Shown in pieces: positions 17,425 to 26,585 of a stretch of 64,000 nucleotides of DNA. Where the stretch lies: the NCBI RefSeq assembly GCF_003626735.1, contig NZ_RBHX01000002.1, positions 186,001 through 250,000 on the forward strand, read 5' to 3'. Numbering within the stretch: the first letter of the stretch is position 1; every line of letters begins with the position of its first letter. The stretch comes from Microbacterium sp. CGR2. GTDB taxonomy: Bacteria > Actinomycetota > Actinomycetes > Actinomycetales > Microbacteriaceae. The notes beneath the pieces are model-generated. The model did no database searches, was not told the origin of the DNA, and saw only the letters and a program-made list of their open reading frames with translations. A program made the position numbers and the translations under genes.

Positions 17425-20400
17425 ATGTCCTCCCCTGTGATCTCCTATCCCCCGGAGCTGCCCGTCAGCGCCGCCAGGGGGGAGATCGCCGACGCCATCC
17501 GTGACAATCAGGTCGTGATCGTCGCCGGCGCGACCGGTTCGGGCAAGACCACGCAGCTTCCCAAGATCGCGTTGGAACTGGGCCGAACGCGCATCGCCCA
17601 CACGCAGCCCCGCCGCCTGGCCGCTCGCACCATCGCGGAACGGGTGGCGGAGGAGCTGCAGGTCGAGTTGGGCACCCTCGTGGGCTACAAGGTGCGCTTC
17701 ACCGACAAGGTGTCCGAGGAGACCCGCGTCGCGCTGATGACCGACGGGATCCTGCTCAACGAGATCCACCGGGACCGGCTGCTCACCCGCTACGACACCA
17801 TCATCATCGACGAGGCGCACGAGCGTTCACTCAACGTCGATTTCCTCCTCGGCTACCTCGTGCGGATCCTGCCGGAACGGCCCGACCTCAAGGTCATCAT
17901 CACCTCCGCGACGATCGATCCGGAGAGCTTCGCGCGGCACTTCGCGAGCCCGCCGAAGACTCCGGGCGGCGAACCCGTGCCGGCGCCGGTGATCGAGGTG
18001 TCCGGCCGCACGTACCCGGTGGAGATCCGATACCGCGGACCGGCAGAGGATCCGGAGGACTCGGATTCCACGACCGATGAGCCAGAGGACGAAGTATCGG
18101 CGATCGTCGCGGCGCTGCGAGAACTCGACCGCGAGACACCCGGCGACGTGCTCGTCTTCCTTCCGGGCGAAGCGGAGATCCGGGACGCGGCGGATGCCGT
18201 GCGCGCCGCGTACGCGAAGGACCGCTCTCCCACCGAAGTGCTGCCCCTGTTCGGCCGCCTGTCGGCCGCCGAGCAGCATCGCGTGTTCGAATCCAGCCGT
18301 GTCGCCGGAGTCCGCCGGCGGGTCATCCTCGCGACGAACGTCGCGGAGACGAGCCTCACCGTCCCCGGCATCCGCTACGTCATCGACACCGGCACGGCTC
18401 GCATCTCCCGCTACAGCAACCGCTCCAAGGTGCAGCGACTGCCGATCGAGGCGATCTCGCAGGCGTCCGCGAACCAACGGGCCGGTCGAGCCGGACGCAC
18501 CAGCGACGGCATCGCCATCCGCCTGTACTCGGAAGAGGATTTCACCCGCAGAGCGGAGTTCACCGAGCCGGAGATCCTGCGCACGTCGCTGGCATCCGTC
18601 ATCCTGCAGATGCTGTCGCTCGGGTTCGGCGACATCACCGCCTTCCCGTTCCTCACCCCGCCCGACTCGCGCGGAGTGAAGGCGGCGTTCGACCTGCTCA
18701 CCGAGCTCGGCGCGGTCGAGCCCTCACGCCGCGACGACTCCCCGCACCTCACCCGCGTGGGCAGAGAGATCTCGCGGATGCCGATCGACCCGCGCTTCGC
18801 GCGGATGCTCATCGAGGCAGGCCGACACGGCGTCACGCACGATGTGCTCCCGATCGTGTCGGGCATGACGATCCAGGACGTCCGGGAGCGACCGGAGGAG
18901 CGCCGCGAAGAAGCCGACCGCTTCCATGCGCGCTTCGTCGACCCCACCAGCGACTTCCTCACTCTGCTGAACCTCTGGAACCACCTGCGCGAGAAGCAGC
19001 GCGAGCTCGGCTCGAGTGCGTTTCGGCGATTGTGCCGTTCGGAGCACCTGAATTACGTGCGCGTTCGCGAGTGGTTCGACGTGCACCGACAGCTGCGCAC
19101 GCTCGTGAAGACCCCTGACCGTCCGGGAGACCCCGGCGGCTCGGGCGATGCCGACGCGATCCACCGCGCCCTGCTGTCGGGCCTGCTGTCGCAGATCGGC
19201 ATCCTCGACGAACGCACCGCGCCCGCGGGAAAGACGCACTCCCCTGCGAAGGAGCCGAAGGGACGCCGCATCGCCGAGTACCGCGGGGCACGCGGCATCC
19301 GCTTCTCGATCTTCCCCGGTTCGGGGCTTCGCAAGAAGAGCCCGCAGGCCGTCATGGCAGCCGAGATCGTCGAGACCTCGCGCACCTTCGCCCGCAGCGT
19401 CGCCGCCATCGACCCCGCCTGGGCCGAACCGTTGGCCGGCGACCTCGCCAAACGACAGGTCACCGAGCCGCACTGGTCCAAGGATGCCGGTGCCGCCGTC
19501 GCGTTCGAGAAGGTGACGCTGTTCGGGGTCGAGATCATCCCCCGTCGACGCGTGCAGTTCGCCCGCATCGATCGCGCGGCCTCTCGTGAGCTGTTCGTGC
19601 GTCATGCCCTCGTGGAAGGCGAATGGGATCCCGCCCGGATCGACAAGCGCGTGAGTGCTTTCTGGCGCAGCAACGCCGAGCTGCGCAAACGCCTGGAGAA
19701 ACTCGAGGAACGGGAGCGTCGGCGTGACATCCTCGCCGGCGACGAAGCCGTGTTCCGCTTCTACGACGAACGCATCCCCGCCGAGGTCTTCGACGTGCGC
19801 TCCTTCGAGACCTGGTGGCGGGAGGCGCTGCAGAAGACGCCGAAGCTGCTGGTCATGCGCGAGGCCGATCTGCTCGACGACGACGGGAGGTCGGATCAGA
19901 CCGAGTTCCCCACCCGATGGAATCAGGGTGATCAGGTGCTCGGGCTCGCGTACCGGTTCGAGCCGGGAGCGGCGGACGACGGTGTCAGCGTGGTGGTGCC
20001 GTTGCCCCTGCTCGCTCAGATCGAGGACCGCGGGTTCGACTGGCAGGTGCCGGGGCTTCGCGCAGAACTCGTCACGGGGCTGCTGCGGGCACTCCCCAAG
20101 GCCGTCCGCCGTCATGTCGTGCCCGCAGCGGACTGGGCCGAGAAGTTCGGTGCCGAGCTCGCCGACCAGGGTCCTGAGCATCATGGCGGGCTTCCTCCGC
20201 GCACACTGAAAGAGGCGCTCGCGCGACTGATCCAGCCGCTGGCGAACCAGCTGGTGTCGGCGCGCGACTTCGAAGACGAGCGGGTGCCGCCGCATCTGCG
20301 CATGAACTTCCGCGCGGTCGACGAGCGTGGCCGCGTCGTCGGCTCCGGCCGCGACCTGCGCGCCCTGCAGACGCAGCTCTCCGACCGGGCGCGCAGCAGC

Positions 20401-21354
20401 GTGGCCCGGTCGATCGCTGCTCCGCCGCGCAAGGGGGCGCCGGGGGAACGGTCAGGGGCCGAGCGGATCGCCGCAGCCTCACTCGAACAGACCGGACTCA
20501 CCGCGTGGACGTTCGGCGCCCTTCCGGAGGTGCTCGACACCCGCGTCGCCGGCGGCGTCGTCCGCGGCTACCCGGCGATCGTCGATCAGGGCAAGAGCGT
20601 GTCCGTGCGGGTCGAGTCGACGCCGGATGCCGCAACGACCGCCACCCGCGGCGGCGTGCTGCGACTCGTGCTGCTGGGCGTGCCTTCTCCGTCGTCGTAT
20701 GTGCAGCAGCACCTCACCAGCCAGGAGAAGCTCGCCCTCGCCGCGTCCCCGTATCAGTCGGCTGCCGCTCTCATCGAGGACTGCCGTGCCGCCGTGGCAC
20801 GGCGTGTGATCGACGCCTCGACCGGCGGAAGCGGGATCGTGCGCGACGAGGCCGATTTCGCACGGGTGCGCGACGCCGTGTCAGCCTCTCTCGTCGACGA
20901 GCTGTTCGCCTGCGTCTCTCTCGTCGCACGCATCCTGACGAAGTCGCGCGAGGTCGAACGCGGCATCAAGTCGCAGAATTCTCTCGCTCTGCTTGGCCCG
21001 TTGAACGACATCCGCACGCAGCTGTCCGGCCTGCTGCACCCCGGCTTCGTCTCGGCGGCGGGCGTGGAGCGCCTGGCCCACTTCCCCCGCTACCTCGAAG
21101 GGATGCTCGACCGGCTGAAGACGCTGACGAACGAGCCGGGCCGTGACCGCGCGCGCATGACCGAGTACGAGCGGATGGCCAAAGCCTTCGAGGACGCCGG
21201 CGGGACCATCCCGCTCCCCGCGGACGCCACCGCCGCGTTGACCGAAGTGCGCTGGCTGCTGGAGGAGTACCGCGTCAGCGTGTTCGCGCAGCGGCTCGGC
21301 ACCGCGCAGCCCGTGTCGCCGCAGCGCATCACGAAGGCGTTGGCCGGGCGTTGA
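17425..21354 (+). CDS. hrpA: ATP-dependent RNA helicase, DEAH-box
   Basis: The 1309-residue protein matches the full length of bacterial HrpA (about 1300). Motif I is GATGSGKTT (35-43), motif II DEAH (129-132), motif III ITSATID and motif VI QRAGRAGR. HA2, OB-fold and DUF3418 C-terminal regions follow. HrpA unwinds RNA and in E. coli resolves stalled ribosomes. TACGAT lies 8 nt before the ATG with GGAGGG between, so promoter and start are very close. It stands alone with no obvious operon partner. Confidence 0.96.
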   Translation: MSSPVISYPPELPVSAARGEIADAIRDNQVVIVAGATGSGKTTQLPKIALELGRTRIAHTQPRRLAARTIAERVAEELQVELGTLVGYKVRFTDKVSEETRVALMTDGILLNEIHRDRLLTRYDTIIIDEAHERSLNVDFLLGYLVRILPERPDLKVIITSATIDPESFARHFASPPKTPGGEPVPAPVIEVSGRTYPVEIRYRGPAEDPEDSDSTTDEPEDEVSAIVAALRELDRETPGDVLVFLPGEAEIRDAADAVRAAYAKDRSPTEVLPLFGRLSAAEQHRVFESSRVAGVRRRVILATNVAETSLTVPGIRYVIDTGTARISRYSNRSKVQRLPIEAISQASANQRAGRAGRTSDGIAIRLYSEEDFTRRAEFTEPEILRTSLASVILQMLSLGFGDITAFPFLTPPDSRGVKAAFDLLTELGAVEPSRRDDSPHLTRVGREISRMPIDPRFARMLIEAGRHGVTHDVLPIVSGMTIQDVRERPEERREEADRFHARFVDPTSDFLTLLNLWNHLREKQRELGSSAFRRLCRSEHLNYVRVREWFDVHRQLRTLVKTPDRPGDPGGSGDADAIHRALLSGLLSQIGILDERTAPAGKTHSPAKEPKGRRIAEYRGARGIRFSIFPGSGLRKKSPQAVMAAEIVETSRTFARSVAAIDPAWAEPLAGDLAKRQVTEPHWSKDAGAAVAFEKVTLFGVEIIPRRRVQFARIDRAASRELFVRHALVEGEWDPARIDKRVSAFWRSNAELRKRLEKLEERERRRDILAGDEAVFRFYDERIPAEVFDVRSFETWWREALQKTPKLLVMREADLLDDDGRSDQTEFPTRWNQGDQVLGLAYRFEPGAADDGVSVVVPLPLLAQIEDRGFDWQVPGLRAELVTGLLRALPKAVRRHVVPAADWAEKFGAELADQGPEHHGGLPPRTLKEALARLIQPLANQLVSARDFEDERVPPHLRMNFRAVDERGRVVGSGRDLRALQTQLSDRARSSVARSIAAPPRKGAPGERSGAERIAAASLEQTGLTAWTFGALPEVLDTRVAGGVVRGYPAIVDQGKSVSVRVESTPDAATTATRGGVLRLVLLGVPSPSSYVQQHLTSQEKLALAASPYQSAAALIEDCRAAVARRVIDASTGGSGIVRDEADFARVRDAVSASLVDELFACVSLVARILTKSREVERGIKSQNSLALLGPLNDIRTQLSGLLHPGFVSAAGVERLAHFPRYLEGMLDRLKTLTNEPGRDRARMTEYERMAKAFEDAGGTIPLPADATAALTEVRWLLEEYRVSVFAQRLGTAQPVSPQRITKALAGR

Positions 21355-21368
21355 GCCGCGGTCGCGGG

Positions 21369-21374
21369 TAGCCT
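21369..21374 (+). promoter_or_regulatory. -10 element of leaderless promoter, quinone reductase
   Basis: TAGCCT, 6 nt before the ATG at 21381. Confidence 0.5.
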
Positions 21375-21380
21375 TGAGCC

Positions 21381-22325
21381 ATGGCACGTGCGATCGTCTA
21401 CACCGAGTTCGGATCCCCCGCAGTCCTGCACCAACTGGAGATCCCCGACCCCGTCGCCGCCCGCGGTGAGGTCGTCGTCCGCCTCGGAGCGGCAGGCGTG
21501 AACCCCATCGATGCGAAGCTGCGCAGCCGCAAGCGTCCGTCTCCGGAGATCACGGAGCCGCGACCGGTCGGGTTCGACGGAGCCGGAGTGGTCGAGACGG
21601 TCGGTGAGGGCGTCGAGGACTACGCCGTGGGCGACCGGGTCGCGATCCGGGACGCACTCGGCACCTACGCGTCGGCGCTGGCGGTGCCGACCGAGAAGCT
21701 GGCGAAACTTCCGGACTCGGTCACCATCGCCGAGGGGGCGGCGCTCGGCATCCCCGCCGGCACCGCCTATCAGGCGCTGCGCTCGCTCGGAGTGACGGCC
21801 GGAGATGTGCTCCTGGTGCACGGGGGCTCCGGCGCCGTCGGTCAGGCGGCCGTGCAGTTCGCCGTGGTCTGGGGCGCGTCGGTCGTCGCCACGGCGAGCC
21901 CTGCCCGCCATGACCAGCTGCTCGAGCTCGGCGCCACGCCGGTCGCCTACGGCGACGGACTCCTCGACCGCGTGCGCGATGCCGCGCCTTCTCCCGTCAC
22001 CGTCGTGCTCGACTGCGCCGGCACCGATGAAGCCATCGAGACCTCACTGACCCTGGTCGAAGATCGCGAGCGGATCGCGACGATCGTGCGCGGCCCGGAT
22101 GCCGCCTCCTTCGGCATCCGCGCCTTCTCCGGCGGGTCACCTGTGCCGCTGAGCGACGAAGAGCTCGCGCTCCGGGCCGAGGCTCTACCGAAGACGATCG
22201 AACTGCTCGCCTCCGGCGACTTCACGATCGAGCTCGGCCCGCAGCTGCCGCTCGCCGACGCCGCCCAGGCCCACGAACTCATCGAGTCCGGAGAGACCGT
22301 GGGCAAGATCATCCTCGTGCCGTAG
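21381..22325 (+). CDS. NADP-dependent quinone/zinc-independent MDR oxidoreductase
   Basis: A 314-residue medium-chain dehydrogenase/reductase. It opens ARAIVYTEFGSPAVLHQLEI and has AAGVNPIDAKLR, the quinone-reductase version lacking the catalytic zinc cysteine. The nucleotide site is VHGGSGAVGQAAVQ. No structural-zinc cysteine cluster is present. Such enzymes reduce quinones or enals with NADPH. It is followed by the Gfo/Idh/MocA gene, which has its own promoter-like hexamer, so they need not be co-transcribed. Confidence 0.92.
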   Translation: MARAIVYTEFGSPAVLHQLEIPDPVAARGEVVVRLGAAGVNPIDAKLRSRKRPSPEITEPRPVGFDGAGVVETVGEGVEDYAVGDRVAIRDALGTYASALAVPTEKLAKLPDSVTIAEGAALGIPAGTAYQALRSLGVTAGDVLLVHGGSGAVGQAAVQFAVVWGASVVATASPARHDQLLELGATPVAYGDGLLDRVRDAAPSPVTVVLDCAGTDEAIETSLTLVEDRERIATIVRGPDAASFGIRAFSGGSPVPLSDEELALRAEALPKTIELLASGDFTIELGPQLPLADAAQAHELIESGETVGKIILVP

Positions 22326-22342
22326 GGAGCGCCGTCACCCTC

Positions 22343-22348
22343 TACGCT
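22343..22348 (+). promoter_or_regulatory. -10 element of leaderless promoter, Gfo/Idh/MocA gene
   Basis: TACGCT, 6 nt before the ATG at 22355. Confidence 0.5.
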
Positions 22349-22354
22349 GAAACC

Positions 22355-23350
22355 ATGACTGGTCTTCGTTGGGGAATCCTCGCAACCGGCGGCATCGCCG
22401 CCGCCTTCGCATCCGATCTGCGCACCGCAGGGCTCGATCTCGTCGCCGTCGGCTCGCGCTCGCAGGAATCGGCCGACGCGTTCGCCGCGCGCTTCGACAT
22501 CGCGCACGCCCACCCATCGTACGAGGCGCTCGTGTCGGATCCCGACGTCGACATCATCTACGTCAGCACGCCCCACCCGATGCACCACGAGAACACCCGC
22601 CTGGCCCTCGAGCACGGCAAGCACGTGATCGCAGAGAAGGCGTTCACCCTCAACCGTGCCGAAGCGGAGGACCTCCAGCGGCTCGCCGCCGAGAAGGGCC
22701 TGCTGGTGACGGAGGCGATGTGGACGCGATATCTGCCGCACATGGTCCGCATCCGCGAGATCATCGCCGAGGGCACGCTCGGCGAGATCCGTGCCGTCAC
22801 CGCCGACCACACCCAGCTGCTGCCCTCAGACCCGACCCACCGCCTGAACGCCCTCGAACTCGGCGGCGGCGCTCTGCTCGACCTCGGCATCTACCCGATC
22901 TCGTTCGTCTGGGACATCCTGGGCGCGCCGACCGACGTCCGCGCCGTCGCCCGTCTCATCGAGACGGGTGCCGACGCCGAGGTCGCCACCGTCATGACGC
23001 ACGACGGAGGTGCCGTCTCCACCACCCTCTCGTCCTCCCGCGCTGCCGGGCCGAACGCCGCGAGCATCGTCGGCACCGAAGCCCGCATCGACATCGACCG
23101 GGTCTGGTACACACCGACCACCTTCCGTGTCGTGCAGCCCGACGGCACCGTCATCGAGGAATACACGTCCGAAGTCGACGGCCGGGGCATGCAGTATCAG
23201 GCGCTGAACGCCGAGCGGCTGGTGCGCGACGGCATCCTCGAGGGCGACATCCTCCCCATCGCCGAGAGCGTCGCGATCATGGGAACGCTCGACGAGATCC
23301 GGTCGCAGATCGGCGTGCGCTACCCCGGTGAGGACGCGAACCGTGGCTGA
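22355..23350 (+). CDS. Gfo/Idh/MocA family NAD(P)-dependent oxidoreductase
   Basis: A 331-residue oxidoreductase resembling dimeric dihydrodiol dehydrogenases. The Rossmann start is WGILATGGIAAAFASDL, then YVSTPHPMHHENTRLALEHGKHV and the catalytic-lysine EKAFTLN motif. The C-terminal sheet domain contains GGGALLDLGIYPISF. The substrate, probably a sugar or polyol, is unknown. Its last 8 nt overlap the start of the NYN gene, implying co-translation although no functional link is evident. Confidence 0.92.
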   Translation: MTGLRWGILATGGIAAAFASDLRTAGLDLVAVGSRSQESADAFAARFDIAHAHPSYEALVSDPDVDIIYVSTPHPMHHENTRLALEHGKHVIAEKAFTLNRAEAEDLQRLAAEKGLLVTEAMWTRYLPHMVRIREIIAEGTLGEIRAVTADHTQLLPSDPTHRLNALELGGGALLDLGIYPISFVWDILGAPTDVRAVARLIETGADAEVATVMTHDGGAVSTTLSSSRAAGPNAASIVGTEARIDIDRVWYTPTTFRVVQPDGTVIEEYTSEVDGRGMQYQALNAERLVRDGILEGDILPIAESVAIMGTLDEIRSQIGVRYPGEDANRG

Positions 23351-24320
23351 GACGACGGACGCCCGCGTCGCGGTCTATCTCGACTTCGACAACATCGTCA
23401 TCTCCTGGTACGACCGCGTCCACGGACGAAACTCCTACGGCAAGGACCGCCAGCGGATCACCGAGAACCCCAACGACCCGGACGTGGTCGAGCGTCTGGG
23501 CAGGGCGATGATCGAGGTCGGCGCCATCATCGACTACGCCGCCTCCTTCGGCACTCTGGTCCTCACCCGCGCCTACGCGGACTGGTCCTCGCCCGTCAAC
23601 GCCGTCTACCGCTCGCAGCTCGTCGCGCGCGCGGTCGATCTCGTCCAGCTCTTCCCCGCCGCGGCCTATGCCAAGAACGGCGCCGACATCCGTCTCGCGG
23701 TCGACGCCGTGGAAGACATGTTCCGCCTCCCCGACCTCACGCATGTCGTGATCGTCGCCGGCGACAGCGACTACGTTCCCCTGGCGCAGCGCTGCAAGCG
23801 GCTCGGCCGATACGTCATCGGCGTGGGCGTGGCCGGCTCGACCGCCAAGTCGCTTGCCGCGGCGTGCGACGAGTTCGAGGCATACGACTCCCTGCCCGGG
23901 GTCGTGCGCCCTTCCAAGCCCGCCCCGGCCACCGCGGCACCGGCGGCGCCTGCCGTGGACGACTCCCCGGAAGCGGGCGAGGAGTCCGCCCCGGAGACGA
24001 CCACGAAGGCGAAGACCTCGCGGCGCCGGGCGAAGACCCCGGCGGCGAAGGTGGAGGAGCAGCCGGCCACGAAGGTCGACGACCAGGAGGAGGCGACCAA
24101 GCTGTTGGAGCGTGCGCTGCGCCTCGGCCACGACAAGGCCGATGCCGACGAGTGGCTGCACAGCTCCGCGGTGAAGACGCACATGCGCCGCATGGACCCG
24201 TCGTTCAGCGAGAAGGCCCTCGGCTACCGTTCGTTCTCGGACTTCCTGAAGTCACGCGAGGAGATCACCGAGCTCGAAGAGACCGGCCACGAGCGACTCG
24301 TCCGTCTCCGCGACCTCTGA
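23343..24320 (+). CDS. NYN-domain putative RNase with C-terminal OST-HTH/LOTUS domain
   Basis: The 325-residue protein has an N-terminal NYN (PIN-like) nuclease domain. Acidic metal-site candidates are Asp14 and Asp16 in VYLDFDNI, those in ADIRLAVDAVED, and those in IVAGDSDYVPL. An Ala/Pro/Lys/Glu-rich linker (about residues 185-245) leads to an OST-HTH/LOTUS-like domain ending YRSFSDFLKSREEITELEE. The family is linked to RNA cleavage and RNA binding. The GTG at 23343 is preferred (GGTGAGG upstream); a GTG five codons earlier is possible. It converges on the Dabb gene 10 bp away. Confidence 0.87.
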   Translation: MAETTDARVAVYLDFDNIVISWYDRVHGRNSYGKDRQRITENPNDPDVVERLGRAMIEVGAIIDYAASFGTLVLTRAYADWSSPVNAVYRSQLVARAVDLVQLFPAAAYAKNGADIRLAVDAVEDMFRLPDLTHVVIVAGDSDYVPLAQRCKRLGRYVIGVGVAGSTAKSLAAACDEFEAYDSLPGVVRPSKPAPATAAPAAPAVDDSPEAGEESAPETTTKAKTSRRRAKTPAAKVEEQPATKVDDQEEATKLLERALRLGHDKADADEWLHSSAVKTHMRRMDPSFSEKALGYRSFSDFLKSREEITELEETGHERLVRLRDL

Positions 24321-24330
24321 TCCGCCCCGC

Positions 24331-24621
24331 TCATTCGACGAAGTCGTACTCCTGGAAGGCCGCGACCTCCGGCACCCAGCGCTCGGACACCAACGCGCGG
24401 TGCACCGGATGCACGTTGTAGGCGTCGTACGCGTCCTGATCCTCGAAGACCATCGAGAACTGATGCGTGAGGTCGCTCTTCGCGCTCACCTGGCGCCGGA
24501 TCGTGAAGTTCCGGACGCCCGGGATCGAGGTCAGCGCCGCATGGCCGGTGGCGAGGAACTCGTGCTCGTCGGCAGACCCCGCCGGGTGGATGAGACGGAA
24601 CACCACGGTGTGCTGGATCAT
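24331..24621 (-). CDS. Dabb (stress-responsive alpha/beta barrel) domain protein
   Basis: A 96-residue single-domain ferredoxin-like protein: [18 protein letters not shown], then [36 protein letters not shown] and a conserved [12 protein letters not shown]. Dabb proteins form dimeric barrels, and some are cyclases or decarboxylases acting on small ligands. Here it is the last gene of the sugar operon and its ATG overlaps the preceding stop (ATGA), so a role in the same pathway, possibly as a small accessory enzyme, is inferred. No catalytic residue can be named. Confidence 0.88.
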   Translation of the reverse strand: MIQHTVVFRLIHPAGSADEHEFLATGHAALTSIPGVRNFTIRRQVSAKSDLTHQFSMVFEDQDAYDAYNVHPVHRALVSERWVPEVAAFQEYDFVE

Positions 24622-25625
24622 TGGCTGCTGAAGGCCGCGTCGAACGAAGCATCCGGTTTCGGCCACAGCATCGATCGCACGTAGCTCAGCGCCTCGGGGG
24701 CGCCGTGGAGCCGGTCCATGCCGGCGTCCTCCCATTCGATCGAGATGGGGCCGGCGTAACCGATCGCATCGAGAGCGCGGAACGAGTCCTCCCACGGCAC
24801 GTCGCCGTGCCCGGTGGAGACGAAGTCCCACCCGCGGCGTGGATCACCCCAGGGCAGGTGCGAGCCGAGCACTCCGGCGCGACCGTTCTGCGGCCGCATC
24901 CTCGTGTCCTTGCAGTCCACGTGGTAGATCCGGTCGGCGAAATCGACGATGAACCCCACCGGATCGATGTTCTGCCACATCATGTGCGATGGATCCCAGT
25001 TGAATCCGAAGGCCTCCCTGTGCTCGATCGCCTCCAGGGCTCGCACGCTCGACCAGTAGTCATAGGCGATCTCGCCGGGGTGCACCTCATGCGCGAACCG
25101 GACGCCCTCGGCATCGAACACGTCGAGGATCGGATTCCAGCGGCCGGCGAAGTCCTCGAACCCGCCCTCGATGACCGAGGCGGGAACGGGCGGGAACATC
25201 GCCACATACGGCCAGATCGACGAGCCGGTGAACCCGACGACCGTGTCGACGCCGAGTTTGCGGGCCACCCGGGCGGCACGCTTCATGTCGCCTGCGGCAC
25301 GCGTCCTGACACCTTCGGCGTCGCCGTCGCCCCAGACGTAGTCGCGAAGGATCGCCTGATGGCGGAAGTCGATCGGGGCGTCGCAGACCGCCTGGCCCGC
25401 GAGGTGATTCGAGATCGCGAAGAGCTGCAGGCCATGCCGATCGAGGATCTCGAGGCGGGATGCGACGTACGCGTCGTCCTCATCGGCCCGCTGCAGGTCC
25501 AGGTGATCGCCGGATGCCGCGACCTCGAGGCCGTCGTACCCCCAGCCTGCGGCGAGGCGCGCGACCTCTTCGAAGGGCAGATCGGCCCACTGACCGGTGA
25601 ACAGCGTGACAGGTCGGGTACTCAT
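24618..25625 (-). CDS. sugar phosphate isomerase/epimerase-family TIM barrel (AP endonuclease 2-like)
   Basis: The 335-residue xylose isomerase-like TIM barrel carries a full set of metal-ligand motifs: Glu in AHEVHPGE, Asp/His in NWDPSHMMW, His/Asp in HVDCKDTR, and Glu in SIEWEDAG. Related proteins in keto-sugar clusters cleave or isomerise 3-keto-glycosides; the reaction here is inferred. The start has AAGGAG 7 nt upstream. It lies between a second TIM-barrel gene and the Dabb gene at the 3' end of the ribose-type ABC operon. Confidence 0.9.
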   Translation of the reverse strand: MSTRPVTLFTGQWADLPFEEVARLAAGWGYDGLEVAASGDHLDLQRADEDDAYVASRLEILDRHGLQLFAISNHLAGQAVCDAPIDFRHQAILRDYVWGDGDAEGVRTRAAGDMKRAARVARKLGVDTVVGFTGSSIWPYVAMFPPVPASVIEGGFEDFAGRWNPILDVFDAEGVRFAHEVHPGEIAYDYWSSVRALEAIEHREAFGFNWDPSHMMWQNIDPVGFIVDFADRIYHVDCKDTRMRPQNGRAGVLGSHLPWGDPRRGWDFVSTGHGDVPWEDSFRALDAIGYAGPISIEWEDAGMDRLHGAPEALSYVRSMLWPKPDASFDAAFSSQ

Positions 25626-25659
25626 GGACACTCCTTCGTGTGATCGCGTACGTGTCTGG

Positions 25660-26511
25660 TCAGGTGCCGAGGGCGCGCAGCGCGGCGATGCTGCGGGCGG
25701 CGAGCTCGTCCTGGCTGGGGGCGAGCGGACGCCAGATCGATGCCGCGACCGCGATCGTGGCGTTCTCCCCGGTGAAGCTCTCCACCCCGAGCGCGCCGGC
25801 GTACCCCGCGTCGTCGAGGGCCTGGATGATCCCCATCCAGTCGGTGTGATCGTCGCCGACTGCTCCGCGGTCGCTGCCGCACACCTGCACGTGCGCGATG
25901 GCGGATCCGGCGGCCCGGATGGCGTCGGCCGGCTTCTTCTCCTCGATGTTGAGGTGGTAGGTGTCGAGCGCGAGTCCGACGCCTCGTCCGAACAGAGGTG
26001 CCAGCGCCTCGAGGCTCTGCTCCACCGTGTTGAGCACACTGGTCTCGTAGCGATTGAGGGGCTCGATCGCCAGGGTGATGCCCGCATCCTGCGCCTCCGC
26101 CGCCAACGGCGCGAGATTCTCCCGCAGCTCATCGACGACCGCTGCGCGCTCTTCACCACCCATCCGCCACGTGATGCCCGTCGGGGCATAGAACGGACCG
26201 GCGACCACGGGCGAACCGAGCACTCGCGCCGCAGATATGCAGGCTCGCAGATACTCCCGGGTCGCCACGACGTCTCCGGCGCGGGCGAGAAGCGACCGCT
26301 CGGGCCCCATGGCGCCGACCACGATCGCTCCGAGGCCCAGACCGTCGAGGACGGCCCGCACACGCGGCGGGTCCCAGTCGCCGATGTTCTCCAGCGGCAG
26401 CTCCAGCGCCGTGTAGCCCAGATCGGCGGCTTTGCGCGCGAGCGGTTCGAGCGTCGCATCTGTGAGGGGCGACGTCCAGACCCACGTGTTGACGGCGATC
26501 GTGCGGGGCAT
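25660..26511 (-). CDS. D-tagatose/D-psicose 3-epimerase-like TIM barrel
   Basis: The 283-residue protein matches the ketose 3-epimerase branch: Glu in [13 protein letters not shown], Asp/His in [10 protein letters not shown], then [10 protein letters not shown] and the last metal ligand in GVESFTG. Such enzymes invert C3 of free ketoses using Mn2+ or Co2+. The ATG at 26511 has GGAAGAGG just upstream. A strong hairpin (26537-26574) separates it from the binding-protein gene, probably lowering its expression relative to the binding protein. Confidence 0.9.
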   Translation of the reverse strand: MPRTIAVNTWVWTSPLTDATLEPLARKAADLGYTALELPLENIGDWDPPRVRAVLDGLGLGAIVVGAMGPERSLLARAGDVVATREYLRACISAARVLGSPVVAGPFYAPTGITWRMGGEERAAVVDELRENLAPLAAEAQDAGITLAIEPLNRYETSVLNTVEQSLEALAPLFGRGVGLALDTYHLNIEEKKPADAIRAAGSAIAHVQVCGSDRGAVGDDHTDWMGIIQALDDAGYAGALGVESFTGENATIAVAASIWRPLAPSQDELAARSIAALRALGT

Positions 26512-26536
26512 CCTCTTCCTTCCGTCGCTGTGCGTG

Positions 26537-26574
26537 CCCGCCCTCCCCTCCACCGAGGCGGAGCGGAGGGCGGG
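26537..26574 (-). terminator. intra-operon hairpin after the sugar-binding-protein gene
   Basis: Perfect 10-bp stem CCCGCCCTCC/GGAGGGCGGG around an 18-nt loop, directly after the binding-protein stop. No U-tract follows, so it is better read as an mRNA stabiliser or partial terminator inside the operon than a full terminator. Confidence 0.6.
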
Positions 26575-26585
26575 AACCGCGCTGG

